Notes under the pieces: generated by a model | Seen by the model: the letters and a program-made list of their open reading frames with translations, nothing else | Told to the model about the DNA's origin: nothing | Database searches by the model: none | Source of the DNA: Aminobacter ciceronei | GTDB lineage: Bacteria; Pseudomonadota; Alphaproteobacteria; Rhizobiales; Rhizobiaceae | DNA: 64,000 nucleotides | Assembly: GCF_014138625.1 (NCBI RefSeq) | Contig: NZ_JACJHY010000009.1 | Location: 1-64,000, forward strand | Reading direction: 5' to 3' | Made by a program: the position numbers and the translations under genes | Shown: piece after piece, positions 43,928 through 53,197 of the stretch | How the letters are laid out: the number at the start of each line of letters is the position of its first letter | Numbering within the stretch: position 1 is the stretch's first letter

Positions 43928-44905
43928 TTAGTCGGCGAACTGGCCGGCAGCCTCGATGATCGGCTTCCAGCGCGCGATTTCGCCTTCGAGCTTGGCCTTC
44001 AGTGCTGCCGGGGTCGCGTCCGCCTCCGACGACGGGATGGTGCCGAGCTCGGCGAAGCGGGCAACGACGTTGGGGTCCTTGAGGGCCACCTGCAGCGACT
44101 TCGACAGGCGTTCGGTCACCTCGGCAGGTGTGCCCTTGGGCGCGTAGACGCCGTGCCAGATGCCGACTTCCATGCCCTCAAGACCGCCTTCCTTGGTGGT
44201 CGGCACGTCCTTCAGCACGTCGAGGCGGGCAGGCGAGGTGACGGCATAGGCCTTGATCGTGCCGGCCTGGATCTGCTTGGTGGTGTTGGTGGTCTGGTCG
44301 CACATGATGTCGACCTGGCCGCCGAGCAGATCGGTCATGGCAGGGCCGGTACCCTTGTAGGGCACGGTGACCAGTGGCGTGCCGATGGCGCTCATGAACA
44401 GCATGCCGCACAGATGGGATGCTGCACCGATGCCGGCGTTGGCGACGGTGACGGTGTCCTTGTTGGCCTTGGCGTATTCGACGAGACCCTTGAGGTCGGT
44501 CGGCGCGAGGTCCTTCTTGGCGACGATGGTCATCGGCACTTCGGTGACCAGGCCGACATATTCGAAGGCGTTCAGCGTATCATAGGCGAGCTTGCGGTAC
44601 AGCGTTGCACTGGTGGCCATGCCGATGTGGTGCAGCAACAGCGTGTAACCGTCCGGATCGGCGGAGGCGACGCGGCCGGCGCCGAGCGTGCCGCCGGCAC
44701 CGCCGACGTTTTCGACGATGACCTGCTGGCCGAGATCCTTGGACATCGATTCAGCGACGAGACGGGTGACGGTGTCGGTCGGGCCGCCGGCGGCGAAGGG
44801 CACGACGACGGTGATGGTGCGTTCGGGATAGCCCGCGGCATTGGCAGCAAGCGGGAAAATGGTAACGGCGGCTGCCGTCGCCAGCGAGGCGATAAGTTTC
44901 TTCAC
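43928..44905 (-). CDS. tctC: tripartite tricarboxylate transporter substrate-binding protein TctC
   Basis: A 325-residue periplasmic binding protein of the Bug/TctC family. A signal peptide (LIASLATAAAVTIFPLAANA) is followed by YPERTITVVVPFAAGGPTDT, the Bug-family start, and GAGGTLGAGRVASADPDGYTLL. The start is GTG at 44905, preceded by GGGAGGA; the longer reading to 45103 runs through the control region. It is the first gene of the tct operon. The DctB/DctD pair just upstream probably controls it. Confidence 0.93.
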   Translation of the reverse strand: MKKLIASLATAAAVTIFPLAANAAGYPERTITVVVPFAAGGPTDTVTRLVAESMSKDLGQQVIVENVGGAGGTLGAGRVASADPDGYTLLLHHIGMATSATLYRKLAYDTLNAFEYVGLVTEVPMTIVAKKDLAPTDLKGLVEYAKANKDTVTVANAGIGAASHLCGMLFMSAIGTPLVTVPYKGTGPAMTDLLGGQVDIMCDQTTNTTKQIQAGTIKAYAVTSPARLDVLKDVPTTKEGGLEGMEVGIWHGVYAPKGTPAEVTERLSKSLQVALKDPNVVARFAELGTIPSSEADATPAALKAKLEGEIARWKPIIEAAGQFAD

Positions 44906-45086
44906 GGAATCCTCCCAGATATCGGAACTCGACCTCCGCCTTGACCACAGCTCCTCCGGGGCCGGCGTTGGATGGCCGATTGGGCGGCAGCCGGAGCCGT
45001 TCCGCAATGTCACGCAGCCACGGTTGACGCATAAAATGCCATGTCGACCTCGATGGTGGGTGGAAAAGGTAACATCTGCCTTTCCC

Positions 45087-45108
45087 GGTGTGTGGAATTC
45101 CACACACC
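45087..45108. promoter_or_regulatory. 22-bp perfect palindrome upstream of tctC (possible DctD-type enhancer)
   Basis: GGTGTGTGGAA is perfectly inverted as TTCCACACACC. It lies about 180 bases before the tctC start codon and ten bases after the dctD-like stop codon. That is the usual distance for an upstream activator site of a sigma-54 enhancer-binding protein. Binding by the neighbouring regulator is inferred. I could not find a well-spaced GG-N10-GC sigma-54 promoter. Confidence 0.6.
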
Positions 45109-45117
45109 AAGCGGCAG

Positions 45118-46473
45118 CTACTGCTCGGAGGCATCCGCCATGCCGACCTGATTCTTGTCGAGACCATAGCGCTGCATCTTCTCGTGGAGCGTCTTGCGCG
45201 AGATGCCGAGCTGCTCGTAGACCGGCTTGAGGCTGCCGCCATGAGCGACGAGGGCTGCCTGGATGACGTTCTTCTCGAAGCCGGCGACGCGCTCGGCCAG
45301 GCGCTCGTCGCCGTCGCTGGAGCCCTCTTCGGTGGACTGCAGCCCGAGGCCGAGCACGAAGCGGTCAGCGGCGTTGCGCAATTCGCGCACATTGCCGGGC
45401 CAGTCGCGCCGGGCGATGTCGGCGACGATGCGGGGCGGCACCTCCATCGCCTCGCGGCGGTAGCGCCCGGTTGCTTCGCGCACCAGCTGCAGGAAAAGCA
45501 GCGGCACGTCCTCGCGGCGCGCCGTGAGCGCGGGCATGCGCAAGGTCACGACGTTGAGCCGGTAGAGCAGGTCGGCGCGGAAGCGTCCGGCAGCAACCTC
45601 TGCGTCGAGGTCGGCCTTGCTGGTGGCGATGAAGCGCACGTCGAGCGGTATCGGCTCGTTGGAGCCGAGGCGAAAGATGATGCGGTCCTGGATGACGCGC
45701 AACAGCTTGGCCTGCAGGTCTGCCGGCATCGAGCCGATCTCGTCGAGAAGCACCGTGCCGCCACGGGCATGCTCGAACTTGCCGTAGCGTGGGCGCAGCG
45801 CGCTGGGGAAGGCGCCGGCCTCGTGACCGAACAGCTCGCTCTCGATCAGGGTTTCGGGCAGGGCGGCACAATTGATGGCGACGAAGGGTTTGGTGGCGCG
45901 GCTGCTGATGTCGTGCAGCGCACGAGCCGCCACTTCCTTGCCAGTGCCGGTGTCGCCGATGATCAGCGCGTCGGCATCGGTTCCGGCAATGGCGCGCAGC
46001 TTGTAGCGCAACTCGACCATGATGTTGCTGCGCCCGGGCAGGCGGGCCTCGAGGTCGTCGTTCTTGCCAGCTGCGGCGCGCAGCTCCCGGTTCTCGAGTA
46101 CGAGCTTGCGCCGGTCGATGGCGCGCGCAGCCATTTCGGCAATGTGCTGGGAGGTGAAGGGTTTCTCGATGAAGTCGTAGGCGCCCTCGCGCATGGCGCG
46201 CACGGCAAGCTGGACATCGCCATGGCCGGTGACCAGGATGACGGGAATGTCGGGGTCGACCTCGTGGATGCGTCCCATCAGCGTCATGCCGTCCATTCCG
46301 GGCATGCGGATGTCCGAGACGACGACGCCGTTGAAGCCCTGGGTGATGAAGTCGAGGGCGCGCTCGCCGCTGGGGCTGTCCTGGACGGCGAGGCCGGCGA
46401 GGTCGAGCGACTGCGCGGTCGATCGGCGCAGCTCGTCCTCGTCGTCGACCAGAAGCACGACCGGCGGCTTCAT
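45118..46473 (-). CDS. sigma-54-dependent response regulator, DctD-like
   Basis: A 451-residue two-component response regulator. Receiver domain with LLVDDEDELR, SDIRMPGMDGM (phosphorylated Asp) and IEKPF; AAA+ domain with GDTGTGKEV and LLDEIGSMP; Fis-type helix-turn-helix at the C-terminus (YEQLGISRKTLHEKMQRYG). The loop that contacts sigma-54, usually GAFTGA, reads GAFPSA here. DctD proteins often have GAFPGA, so only the fifth residue departs from that. It is paired with the DctB-like kinase (ATGA overlap) and adjoins the tct transporter, suggesting control of organic acid uptake. Confidence 0.92.
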   Translation of the reverse strand: MKPPVVLLVDDEDELRRSTAQSLDLAGLAVQDSPSGERALDFITQGFNGVVVSDIRMPGMDGMTLMGRIHEVDPDIPVILVTGHGDVQLAVRAMREGAYDFIEKPFTSQHIAEMAARAIDRRKLVLENRELRAAAGKNDDLEARLPGRSNIMVELRYKLRAIAGTDADALIIGDTGTGKEVAARALHDISSRATKPFVAINCAALPETLIESELFGHEAGAFPSALRPRYGKFEHARGGTVLLDEIGSMPADLQAKLLRVIQDRIIFRLGSNEPIPLDVRFIATSKADLDAEVAAGRFRADLLYRLNVVTLRMPALTARREDVPLLFLQLVREATGRYRREAMEVPPRIVADIARRDWPGNVRELRNAADRFVLGLGLQSTEEGSSDGDERLAERVAGFEKNVIQAALVAHGGSLKPVYEQLGISRKTLHEKMQRYGLDKNQVGMADASEQ

Positions 46474-48311
46474 TCCGCGGCCTCGCGCATGGCGGAGCGC
46501 ATCGCATCGAGCTCGATCGTGAACAAGGCCCCGCCCTCAGCATGATTCATGACACCAAGACTCCCACCGAAGTCTTTGATGATATTGTATGAAATCGAGA
46601 GCCCGAGACCAAGGCCCTTGCCTACGCCCTTGGTCGAGAAGAACGGGTCGAAGATGCGTTCGGCGATGGCCTTGGGCACGCCGGGTCCATGGTCGCGTAC
46701 AGTGATGGTGACCTTGCCGGCCTTGCGCCTGGCCATCAGTTCGATGCGGCGGTCGGGCAGGCCTTCGATGGCGTCGGCGGCATTGGTGACGATGTTGACC
46801 AGTACCTGCTGCAGGCGCACCGAGCCTGCCTTGACCGTCAACGGGCTCGGCCCGAGGTCGACGGACAGTGTCGCATCCGCTGCCTTGAGACGCCAGCCGA
46901 CGATTTCCTGGGTGTCGTGGACGACCTCCTGCAGCGACACCGGGCCGAGCTTCTGGTTCGGCTTGCGGGCGAAATTGCGCAGATGCCTGCTGATCGAGGC
47001 CATGCGGTCGGTGAGGCTCGAAATACGCGAGACGTTGTCGCGGGCCTCGGCGACGCGCTCGCGGTCGATCAGGATCGCGGCATTGTCGGCATAGGTCTTC
47101 ACCGCAGCCAACGGCTGGTTGAACTCGTGCGACAGTGCCGCCGACATCTGGCCGAGGGCCGCGAGCTTGCCTGCCTGGATGAGGTCGGCCTGGGTCTGGC
47201 GCAACTGTTGCTCGGTGGCGCGGCGCTCGGCGACCTCGGTTTCCAGCCGTGTGTTGACCAGTGCCAGGTCGGCTGTGCGCTCCTCGACGCGGCGTTCGAG
47301 CTCCTGTTGCGCCGACTGCTGCATCTGCATGCGTTCTGCGAGCCGAGCACGGCGCTGCAGGACGATGGCACCGGCGAGTGCCGCTAGGCCGAGCGCCAGC
47401 AGGGCAAGCACGACAGCCGTCAGCGACTGGGCGCGGGCGGAACCCGTGTCGGCCAGCACATGCACCGTCCAGCCAGCCTCGGGCATCTCCTCTGCAACCT
47501 CGAGGAACTCGCGGGTGTTGCCGCGTTCGCTTATCGCCAGCAATTCGCGGCCGTCGGCCATGAAGCGCGACACGGGCAGGTTGCGCAGGATCGCATCGGA
47601 ATAGCGACGCGAGGCGGTGGTGCGCGCCAGCATCTCTGAAGTCAGCGGCTTCATGCTCGAATAGAGCCAGAGCGGGCGGCTGCTCATGAAGATGATGCCT
47701 TCGGGGTCTGTAACCGTCAGCTCGAAGTCGCCGCCGCGCCAGGAGGCCTCGATCTCCTCGATATGGACCTTGAGCACGACGACGCCGGCGACGCGCTCGC
47801 CGAGTATTACCGGCGCCGAGAAGTAGTAGCCGCGCATATTGGACATGACACCGAGCGCAAAGAAGCGGCCGATGCCGCCGCGGATGGCATCCTGGTAGTA
47901 GGGGCGGTAGGAATAGTTCTCGCCGACGAAGGTGGTGGGCAGGTCGTAATTGCTGGCCGAGATCGTGTCGCCGCCCGGCTTGATCAGATAGATATCGGAC
48001 GATTCGAGCAGACCGTTGATCGACTTGAGGTAGCGGTTGGCCACGTCGCGCAGCGCCTGGTCGTCGGGCGAGGCGAGCAGCAGCTGGATGTCGTCATTGT
48101 CGGCGATCAGCTGCGGCAGCGACTTGTAGCGGCTGATCTGGCCGGTGAGAGCCGAGACGGCAAGCCGGAGCGTCGTCTGTCCACGCGCCTCGGCTTCATC
48201 CATATAGGCGCGCGTGGCGAGCCGGCCGCCCAGCACCACGATCGCAAGCGCCAGCGCTGCCAGGGCAAGCCCCGGCCACAACAAGCGGCGACCGTTAAGA
48301 AAATGCTGCAT
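46470..48311 (-). CDS. DctB-like sensor histidine kinase
   Basis: A 613-residue membrane-bound histidine kinase. It has a first membrane segment (LLWPGLALAALALAIVVLGG), a periplasmic sensor region of about 240 residues of the double-Cache type (DIYLIKPGGDTISASNYDLP, YFSAPVILGERVAGVVVLK), a second membrane segment (LTAVVLALLALGLAALAG), a coiled coil (ERRVEERTADLALVNTRLE), the HisKA block ALSHEFNQPLAAVKTYAD (phosphorylated His) and the HATPase boxes VNIVTNAADAIEG and GPGVPK...KGLGLGLSI. The start at 48311 is preferred over 48491. Senses an organic acid, presumably that carried by TctABC (inference). Confidence 0.92.
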   Translation of the reverse strand: MQHFLNGRRLLWPGLALAALALAIVVLGGRLATRAYMDEAEARGQTTLRLAVSALTGQISRYKSLPQLIADNDDIQLLLASPDDQALRDVANRYLKSINGLLESSDIYLIKPGGDTISASNYDLPTTFVGENYSYRPYYQDAIRGGIGRFFALGVMSNMRGYYFSAPVILGERVAGVVVLKVHIEEIEASWRGGDFELTVTDPEGIIFMSSRPLWLYSSMKPLTSEMLARTTASRRYSDAILRNLPVSRFMADGRELLAISERGNTREFLEVAEEMPEAGWTVHVLADTGSARAQSLTAVVLALLALGLAALAGAIVLQRRARLAERMQMQQSAQQELERRVEERTADLALVNTRLETEVAERRATEQQLRQTQADLIQAGKLAALGQMSAALSHEFNQPLAAVKTYADNAAILIDRERVAEARDNVSRISSLTDRMASISRHLRNFARKPNQKLGPVSLQEVVHDTQEIVGWRLKAADATLSVDLGPSPLTVKAGSVRLQQVLVNIVTNAADAIEGLPDRRIELMARRKAGKVTITVRDHGPGVPKAIAERIFDPFFSTKGVGKGLGLGLSISYNIIKDFGGSLGVMNHAEGGALFTIELDAMRSAMREAAE

Positions 48312-48433
48312 GACGCGGCCCGAACCGTTTCTGCCGCCAAGTATAGCGGGGCGGTGATGCCGCACAACCAAGGCTCTGTTTTCCGTCGCGGCTTTCGCTA
48401 CAGTCGTTGCGAAAGAACACAGGATTCCTTGCA

Positions 48434-50245
48434 ATGCCCAACACGACCGCCTTCGCCAAGCCGCGCCCCTGGACCGAGACCGCACCTGCACTGGTCGACG
48501 TCGCGATGGGCCGCAAGCCGGCCGACCTCGTCATCCGCAACGGTCGCTGGGTGAACGTGCATTCGGGCGAGATCATCCCCGGCACCGACCTAGCCATATC
48601 AGCCGGCCGCTTCGCATATTGCGGGCCCGACGCCAGCCACGCCATCGGCCAGGGCACCAAGGTCGTCGACGCCGGCGGGCGCTATCTCGTGCCGGGCCTG
48701 TGCGACGCGCATATGCATGTCGAGAGCGGCATGGTCACCGTCACCGAGTTTTCCCGCGCCGTCATTCCGCACGGCACCACCTCGATGTTCATTGACCCGC
48801 ACGAGATCGCCAATGTGCTCGGCCTCAAGGGCGTCAGGCTGATGCATGACGAGGCGCTGGCCATGCCGATCAACGTCCATGTGCAGATGCCGTCCTGCGT
48901 GCCGTCGGCGCCGGGGCTGGAAAATGCCGGTGCGGTGCTGACCGTCGAGGACGTTGCCGAGGCGATGAGCTGGGAGAACATCGTCGGCCTGGGCGAAGTG
49001 ATGAACTTCCCCGGTGTCGCCGCCAACAACCCGGTTATGACAGGCGAGATCGCCGAGACGGTGAAGGCCGGCAAAACCGTCGGCGGCCACTATGCTTCGC
49101 CCGACCTCGGCCTGCCGTTTCACGGCTATGTCGCCGGCGGGCCAGAGGACGACCATGAGGGCACCCGCGCCGAGGACGCTATCGCCCGCGTCCGTCAGGG
49201 CATGAAGGCGATGCTCCGTCTCGGCTCTGCCTGGTACGACGTTGCCAGCCAGATCAAGGCTGTGACCGAGATGGGCATCGACCCGCGCAACTTCATCCTC
49301 TGCACTGACGACAGCCATTCCGGCACGCTCGTTCATGACGGGCACATGGACCGCGTCGTTCGCCACGCCATCCAGCAGGGGTTGAAGCCGGTGACCGCGA
49401 TCCAGATGGCGACGATCAACACCGCCCAGCATTTCCGCCTAGAGCGCGAGATCGGTTCGATCGCGCCGGGCAGGCTGGCCGACGTGCTGATCGTCTCGGA
49501 TCTGGCCGAAATGAAGATCGACGAGGTTTATGCCCGCGGTGTGCGCGTCGCCAAGGCTGGCAGGCTCGACATCGACATTCCGGCCTATGCCTATCCCACT
49601 GAGGCCAAGAACACGGTCAAGCTTGGCAAGCAGCTCGGCGCGCTCGATTTCGACATCAAGGCACCCGAGGGCGCCAACGAGGTGCGCGTTCGTGTCATCG
49701 GCGTCATAGAGAACCAGGCACCGACGCGCGCGCTGGAGGCCGACCTGCCGGTCGAGGATGGGCTGGTCGGCATGGACCGCCGCAACGACGTCTGCCAGAT
49801 CGCGCTTGTCGAGCGCCACCGGTCCACGGGGCAGGTGACCAACGCCTTCGTCTCGGGCTTCGGCTACGTGAAGGACTGCGCGCTGGCGTCGACTGTCGCC
49901 CATGACAGCCACCACATGATCGTCGTCGGCACCAACAAGGCGGACATGGCGCTGGCCGCAAACCGGCTCGGGCAGGTCGGCGGCGGCGTCGTGCTGTTCT
50001 CCCAGGGCAAGGAGCTGGCGCTGGTCGAGATGCCGATCGCCGGCCTGATGTCGGACGAGCGCGCCGAGATCGTCGCCGCCAAAGCCGACAAGCTTGTGCA
50101 GGCAATGCGCGACATGGGCTGCAGCCTCAACAACGCTTACATGCAGCACTCGCTGCTGGCGCTGGTGGTGATCCCCGAACTGCGCATCTCGGATGTCGGT
50201 CTGGTCGATGTCAGGACCTTCGAGAAGGTCGATTTGTTCGTCTGA
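48434..50245 (+). CDS. ade: adenine deaminase
   Basis: A 603-residue amidohydrolase that turns adenine into hypoxanthine and ammonia. DAHMHVESGMVT holds the metal-binding HxH; PHEIANVLG, and GHYASPDLGLP follow; the C-terminal domain has HDSHHMIVVGTN and LVVIPELRISDVGL, both typical of Ade. The start at 48434 is chosen from the AGGA site upstream and the family length (about 600). It is divergent from dctB across 120 bases and is followed by a terminator. Confidence 0.95.
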   Translation: MPNTTAFAKPRPWTETAPALVDVAMGRKPADLVIRNGRWVNVHSGEIIPGTDLAISAGRFAYCGPDASHAIGQGTKVVDAGGRYLVPGLCDAHMHVESGMVTVTEFSRAVIPHGTTSMFIDPHEIANVLGLKGVRLMHDEALAMPINVHVQMPSCVPSAPGLENAGAVLTVEDVAEAMSWENIVGLGEVMNFPGVAANNPVMTGEIAETVKAGKTVGGHYASPDLGLPFHGYVAGGPEDDHEGTRAEDAIARVRQGMKAMLRLGSAWYDVASQIKAVTEMGIDPRNFILCTDDSHSGTLVHDGHMDRVVRHAIQQGLKPVTAIQMATINTAQHFRLEREIGSIAPGRLADVLIVSDLAEMKIDEVYARGVRVAKAGRLDIDIPAYAYPTEAKNTVKLGKQLGALDFDIKAPEGANEVRVRVIGVIENQAPTRALEADLPVEDGLVGMDRRNDVCQIALVERHRSTGQVTNAFVSGFGYVKDCALASTVAHDSHHMIVVGTNKADMALAANRLGQVGGGVVLFSQGKELALVEMPIAGLMSDERAEIVAAKADKLVQAMRDMGCSLNNAYMQHSLLALVVIPELRISDVGLVDVRTFEKVDLFV

Positions 50246-50267
50246 GGCGGAAGCCAAGGGCAGGGAC

Positions 50268-50311
50268 AAAAAAGGGCGCCCAAGGCGCTCGCGCGATGCG
50301 CGGCCTTTTTT
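50268..50311. terminator. bidirectional terminator between ade and the DUF900 gene
   Basis: AAAAAAGG and its inverse CCTTTTTT flank an imperfect GC-rich stem, 22 bases past the ade stop codon and just before the convergent DUF900 lipoprotein stop. It would work in both directions. Confidence 0.6.
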
Positions 50312-50329
50312 CATTCCTGTAGCGGCGCC

Positions 50330-51442
50330 CTACTGCAGCCCGCCGAGCATGTTGATGCGGTCAGTGACCTCGCGGTCGCTGGCAAAGCCGTCGTCGGCGC
50401 GCAGGCGCTGGCCGAGCAGCTTCACCATCTGCGGGTTGTCGGCGAATTTGGTGTGGTTGAAGCTGTCCGCACCCCTTGCATCCGACAGGTCGACGACGAT
50501 GACGCCGTATTCGGCGAGGTCGGCGGCGTTCTTGTAATCGCCGAGGCGCGGCTTGGAGCCGGCCAGGATGCCCGACAGCTTGAGTGCGCGGTCGTCGCCC
50601 GAGGTCATCAGGAAGAACGGCTTGGTCGGCTTGCCGTACCGGCGCATCTGGCTCTTGAATACGTCGACGTCGATGTCGGGTGAGGCGAGAACCACGTCGC
50701 CGAGCTTGCCGCCAAGGTCACGGTCGCCGGTCAGCGCCAGCTGGCGCAGCGCTTCCATGGTTACCCAAGTGCCCATCGAATGCGCGACGATGTCGATGCG
50801 GCGCGCACCCGACTGGGCGAGCATGCGCAGCGTCACCTCGAGCTGGTCACGTGCGGCCGCAGCACTTTCCCTGTCATAGACATAGTCGGTCGTGCTGCCG
50901 CCGGACGCCCATGAAAACAATACCGGCGTGCCGGTATAGCCCGAGTCATGCGCGATCTGGGTAGCGCGGTAGACGCCGGCGTCGAAGGAGGTGTTGTAGC
51001 CGTGCACGAACAGCATTGCGCGGCCGCCACGTGCGGCGATGTCGGCGCTGAGCGCCTTGGAGAACTCGGGCTGCGTCTGGTAGCCGACCGCGTTGGTGGC
51101 GGTGAAGAATTTGGTCGGATCCGGGTCCTTGCGGCCGCGCAGTTCGATCTGGCCGGTTTTGTGGACCTTGGGAACGGTCACGTCGACGCGGGCGAAGTTC
51201 AGCGTCGCCGAACGGTCGCGGTCGAAGACCTCCTTGTTGTCGGCGGCGTACTGGCGCGTCGAGGCGACGAAGATCGCATGGTTGCCGGCGATCTCCTGGA
51301 CCGGGACATTGACCACGGCACCCGTCAAAAGCGCGCCGGACGGCTGCCCGATGCAACCGGACAACAGGAGGGCGACGATGACAAGGCAGTATTTCGACGG
51401 CGACACTTTGGCGATCTCTCTGACGGGCAGTGCATTCAGCAT
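50330..51442 (-). CDS. DUF900-type alpha/beta hydrolase lipoprotein
   Basis: A 370-residue hydrolase. The N-terminus has a lipoprotein signal (CLVIVALLLSGCIGQ; lipobox LSGC), so it is likely outer-membrane anchored. The core shows IFVASTRQYAADN, LFVHGYNTSFDAGVYRATQIAHD, the elbow VAHSMGTWVTMEAL and LASPDIDVDVFKSQM. These match DUF900, the same family as the second half of the protein at 9525-11540. The substrate is unknown. Confidence 0.9.
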   Translation of the reverse strand: MLNALPVREIAKVSPSKYCLVIVALLLSGCIGQPSGALLTGAVVNVPVQEIAGNHAIFVASTRQYAADNKEVFDRDRSATLNFARVDVTVPKVHKTGQIELRGRKDPDPTKFFTATNAVGYQTQPEFSKALSADIAARGGRAMLFVHGYNTSFDAGVYRATQIAHDSGYTGTPVLFSWASGGSTTDYVYDRESAAAARDQLEVTLRMLAQSGARRIDIVAHSMGTWVTMEALRQLALTGDRDLGGKLGDVVLASPDIDVDVFKSQMRRYGKPTKPFFLMTSGDDRALKLSGILAGSKPRLGDYKNAADLAEYGVIVVDLSDARGADSFNHTKFADNPQMVKLLGQRLRADDGFASDREVTDRINMLGGLQ

Positions 51443-51586
51443 GCCTTCCTCCCGACCGGCTCATAGTGGCGGAAGTAAGTCGGGTCCAGCCGAAAGTAAC
51501 AGCTTCGGCGGAAGTCGGTGGAGGAGTGTTGCCGGATTGCCGAAATTGTGGCGGAAACAAGGGCTTCCGCACCGGAGTTCACAGAG

Positions 51587-53044
51587 TTAGCGACCCCAGA
51601 AAGTTGGCGTGAAGATCACGAGGACGGCGAGGATTTCAAGGCGGCCGAGCAGCATTGCGGCCGAGCAGATCCACTTGGCGGCATCGGGCAGCGAGGCGAA
51701 GTTGCCGACGGGGCCGATGATCGGGCCGAGACCGGGGCCGACATTGGTGAGGGCGGTAAGCACGCCCGTCATCGACGTCACGAGATCGAGGCCGGTGGCT
51801 GCCATCAGGATCGTCCCGATGCCCCAGATGACGAAGAAGGACGCGATGAACAGGACCACCGCGCTTTGCATTTCAGGTGGCACGGAGCGGTCGCCATAGC
51901 GCACCGGCGTCACCGTGTTGGGATAGATCAGGCGGCGCAAGCCGTTGGCCAGAAGTTCGAAGAGGATCAGGAAACGGTAGGCCTTGATACCGCCGGTGGT
52001 GGAGCCGGAGCAGCCGCCGAGAAAGGTGGCGACGAAAATGCAGGCGACGGCAAACGGCCCCCAGAGCGTGTAGTCGTCGGAAGCGAAACCGGTCGTCGAG
52101 ATGATCGACATGAAGTTGAAGGCGGTGTGGCTGAGGGTCATGAAGAACGGCATGCCGGTGCGGACGCTGAGATAGACTGCGACCGCCACCGCAAAGACGA
52201 CGTAGTAGCCGGCAAAGATCCGGATCTGCGGGTCGCGCAGCGCGTCGAGCCGGCCGCGAACGGCAAACAGGATCATGATCGAAAACGGCAGCGAGCCGAT
52301 GAACATGAAGGTGGTTCCGATCCACAGGATCGCAGGCTCGCCTGCATAACGCATGAAGGACGTGTCGCTGGTCGACATGCCGCCCGTGGCGAGCGTTGCC
52401 ATGGCGTGATTGACTGCATCGAAGCCAGTCATGCCTGCGGCAGCGTAGGCGAAAGCGCAGGTGACGACGAGCGTGGTGTAGATGCCGATCAGGCTGACCG
52501 TGAAGGTCTGGAAACGCTCGAAGGGGCGGTCTTCAATGTCGGAGGATTCGATCTTGAAGTAGGAAACGCCGCCGATATTGAGGAACGGCAGCAGGAACAG
52601 GCCGAGCGCAATGACGCCGAGGCCGCCCATGTAGTTGAGCAGCGAGCGCCAGATCAGAACGCCTGGAGGCGCGGTGTCGAGCCCGCTGATGACGGTCGAG
52701 CCTGTCGTGGTGATGCCCGAGACCGATTCAAAAAAGGCATCTGTGACGCTGAGCTGCAGTGACGACGTCATGAACGGCACGGCCCCCGCGATCGCCAGCG
52801 TGAGCCAGAGGAAATTGACCAGCAGGAAGCCGAAGCGGGTGTTGGCGGGAGGCGTGCGCCCCTGTGTCGCCAGCGCTATGGCCAGCGACAGGCCGCCCAT
52901 GAACAAGGCGGTGAAGGCGAAGGAGCGCCAGTCGTCATTGCCGTAATAGAGGTCGACGGCCGCCGGAAGGAGCATTGCAACGGACAGGTAGATGGCAAAG
53001 ACGGCTGCGATGTGGATCGCGGCGCGGACGGCAATTCTGTTCAC
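51587..53044 (-). CDS. trkH: Trk-type potassium uptake protein TrkH
   Basis: A 485-residue integral membrane protein, the ion-conducting subunit of the Trk potassium uptake system. Filter-like repeats SVSGITTTGSTVI, NHAMATLATGGMST, FNFMSIISTTGFAS and LTALTNVGPGLG occur in order, as in TrkH/KtrB. The GTG at 53044 gives the family length; the frame continues to 53980 but its upper part is antisense to ilvA and unlike TrkH. The regulatory partner TrkA is not in the window. Confidence 0.95.
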   Translation of the reverse strand: MNRIAVRAAIHIAAVFAIYLSVAMLLPAAVDLYYGNDDWRSFAFTALFMGGLSLAIALATQGRTPPANTRFGFLLVNFLWLTLAIAGAVPFMTSSLQLSVTDAFFESVSGITTTGSTVISGLDTAPPGVLIWRSLLNYMGGLGVIALGLFLLPFLNIGGVSYFKIESSDIEDRPFERFQTFTVSLIGIYTTLVVTCAFAYAAAGMTGFDAVNHAMATLATGGMSTSDTSFMRYAGEPAILWIGTTFMFIGSLPFSIMILFAVRGRLDALRDPQIRIFAGYYVVFAVAVAVYLSVRTGMPFFMTLSHTAFNFMSIISTTGFASDDYTLWGPFAVACIFVATFLGGCSGSTTGGIKAYRFLILFELLANGLRRLIYPNTVTPVRYGDRSVPPEMQSAVVLFIASFFVIWGIGTILMAATGLDLVTSMTGVLTALTNVGPGLGPIIGPVGNFASLPDAAKWICSAAMLLGRLEILAVLVIFTPTFWGR

Positions 53045-53197
53045 CGAGACGTATCCCCAAATGTATCGCGGCGAGCCAATCTGTCGGCCTGGACCTGGTG
53101 GCGGGAGCCGGACAGTGGCTTCACGGCGCCGAATATGCAATAGCGCAGGGACGCGGGCCACAGCATTTGCCCGGTCGATTTCAGGAGTGCCTTCGCC

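Noticed and set aside
44906-45086. Sigma-54 promoter of tctC
   Set aside because: GG and GC pairs occur, but with 8 or 12 bases between instead of 10, so no match was called.
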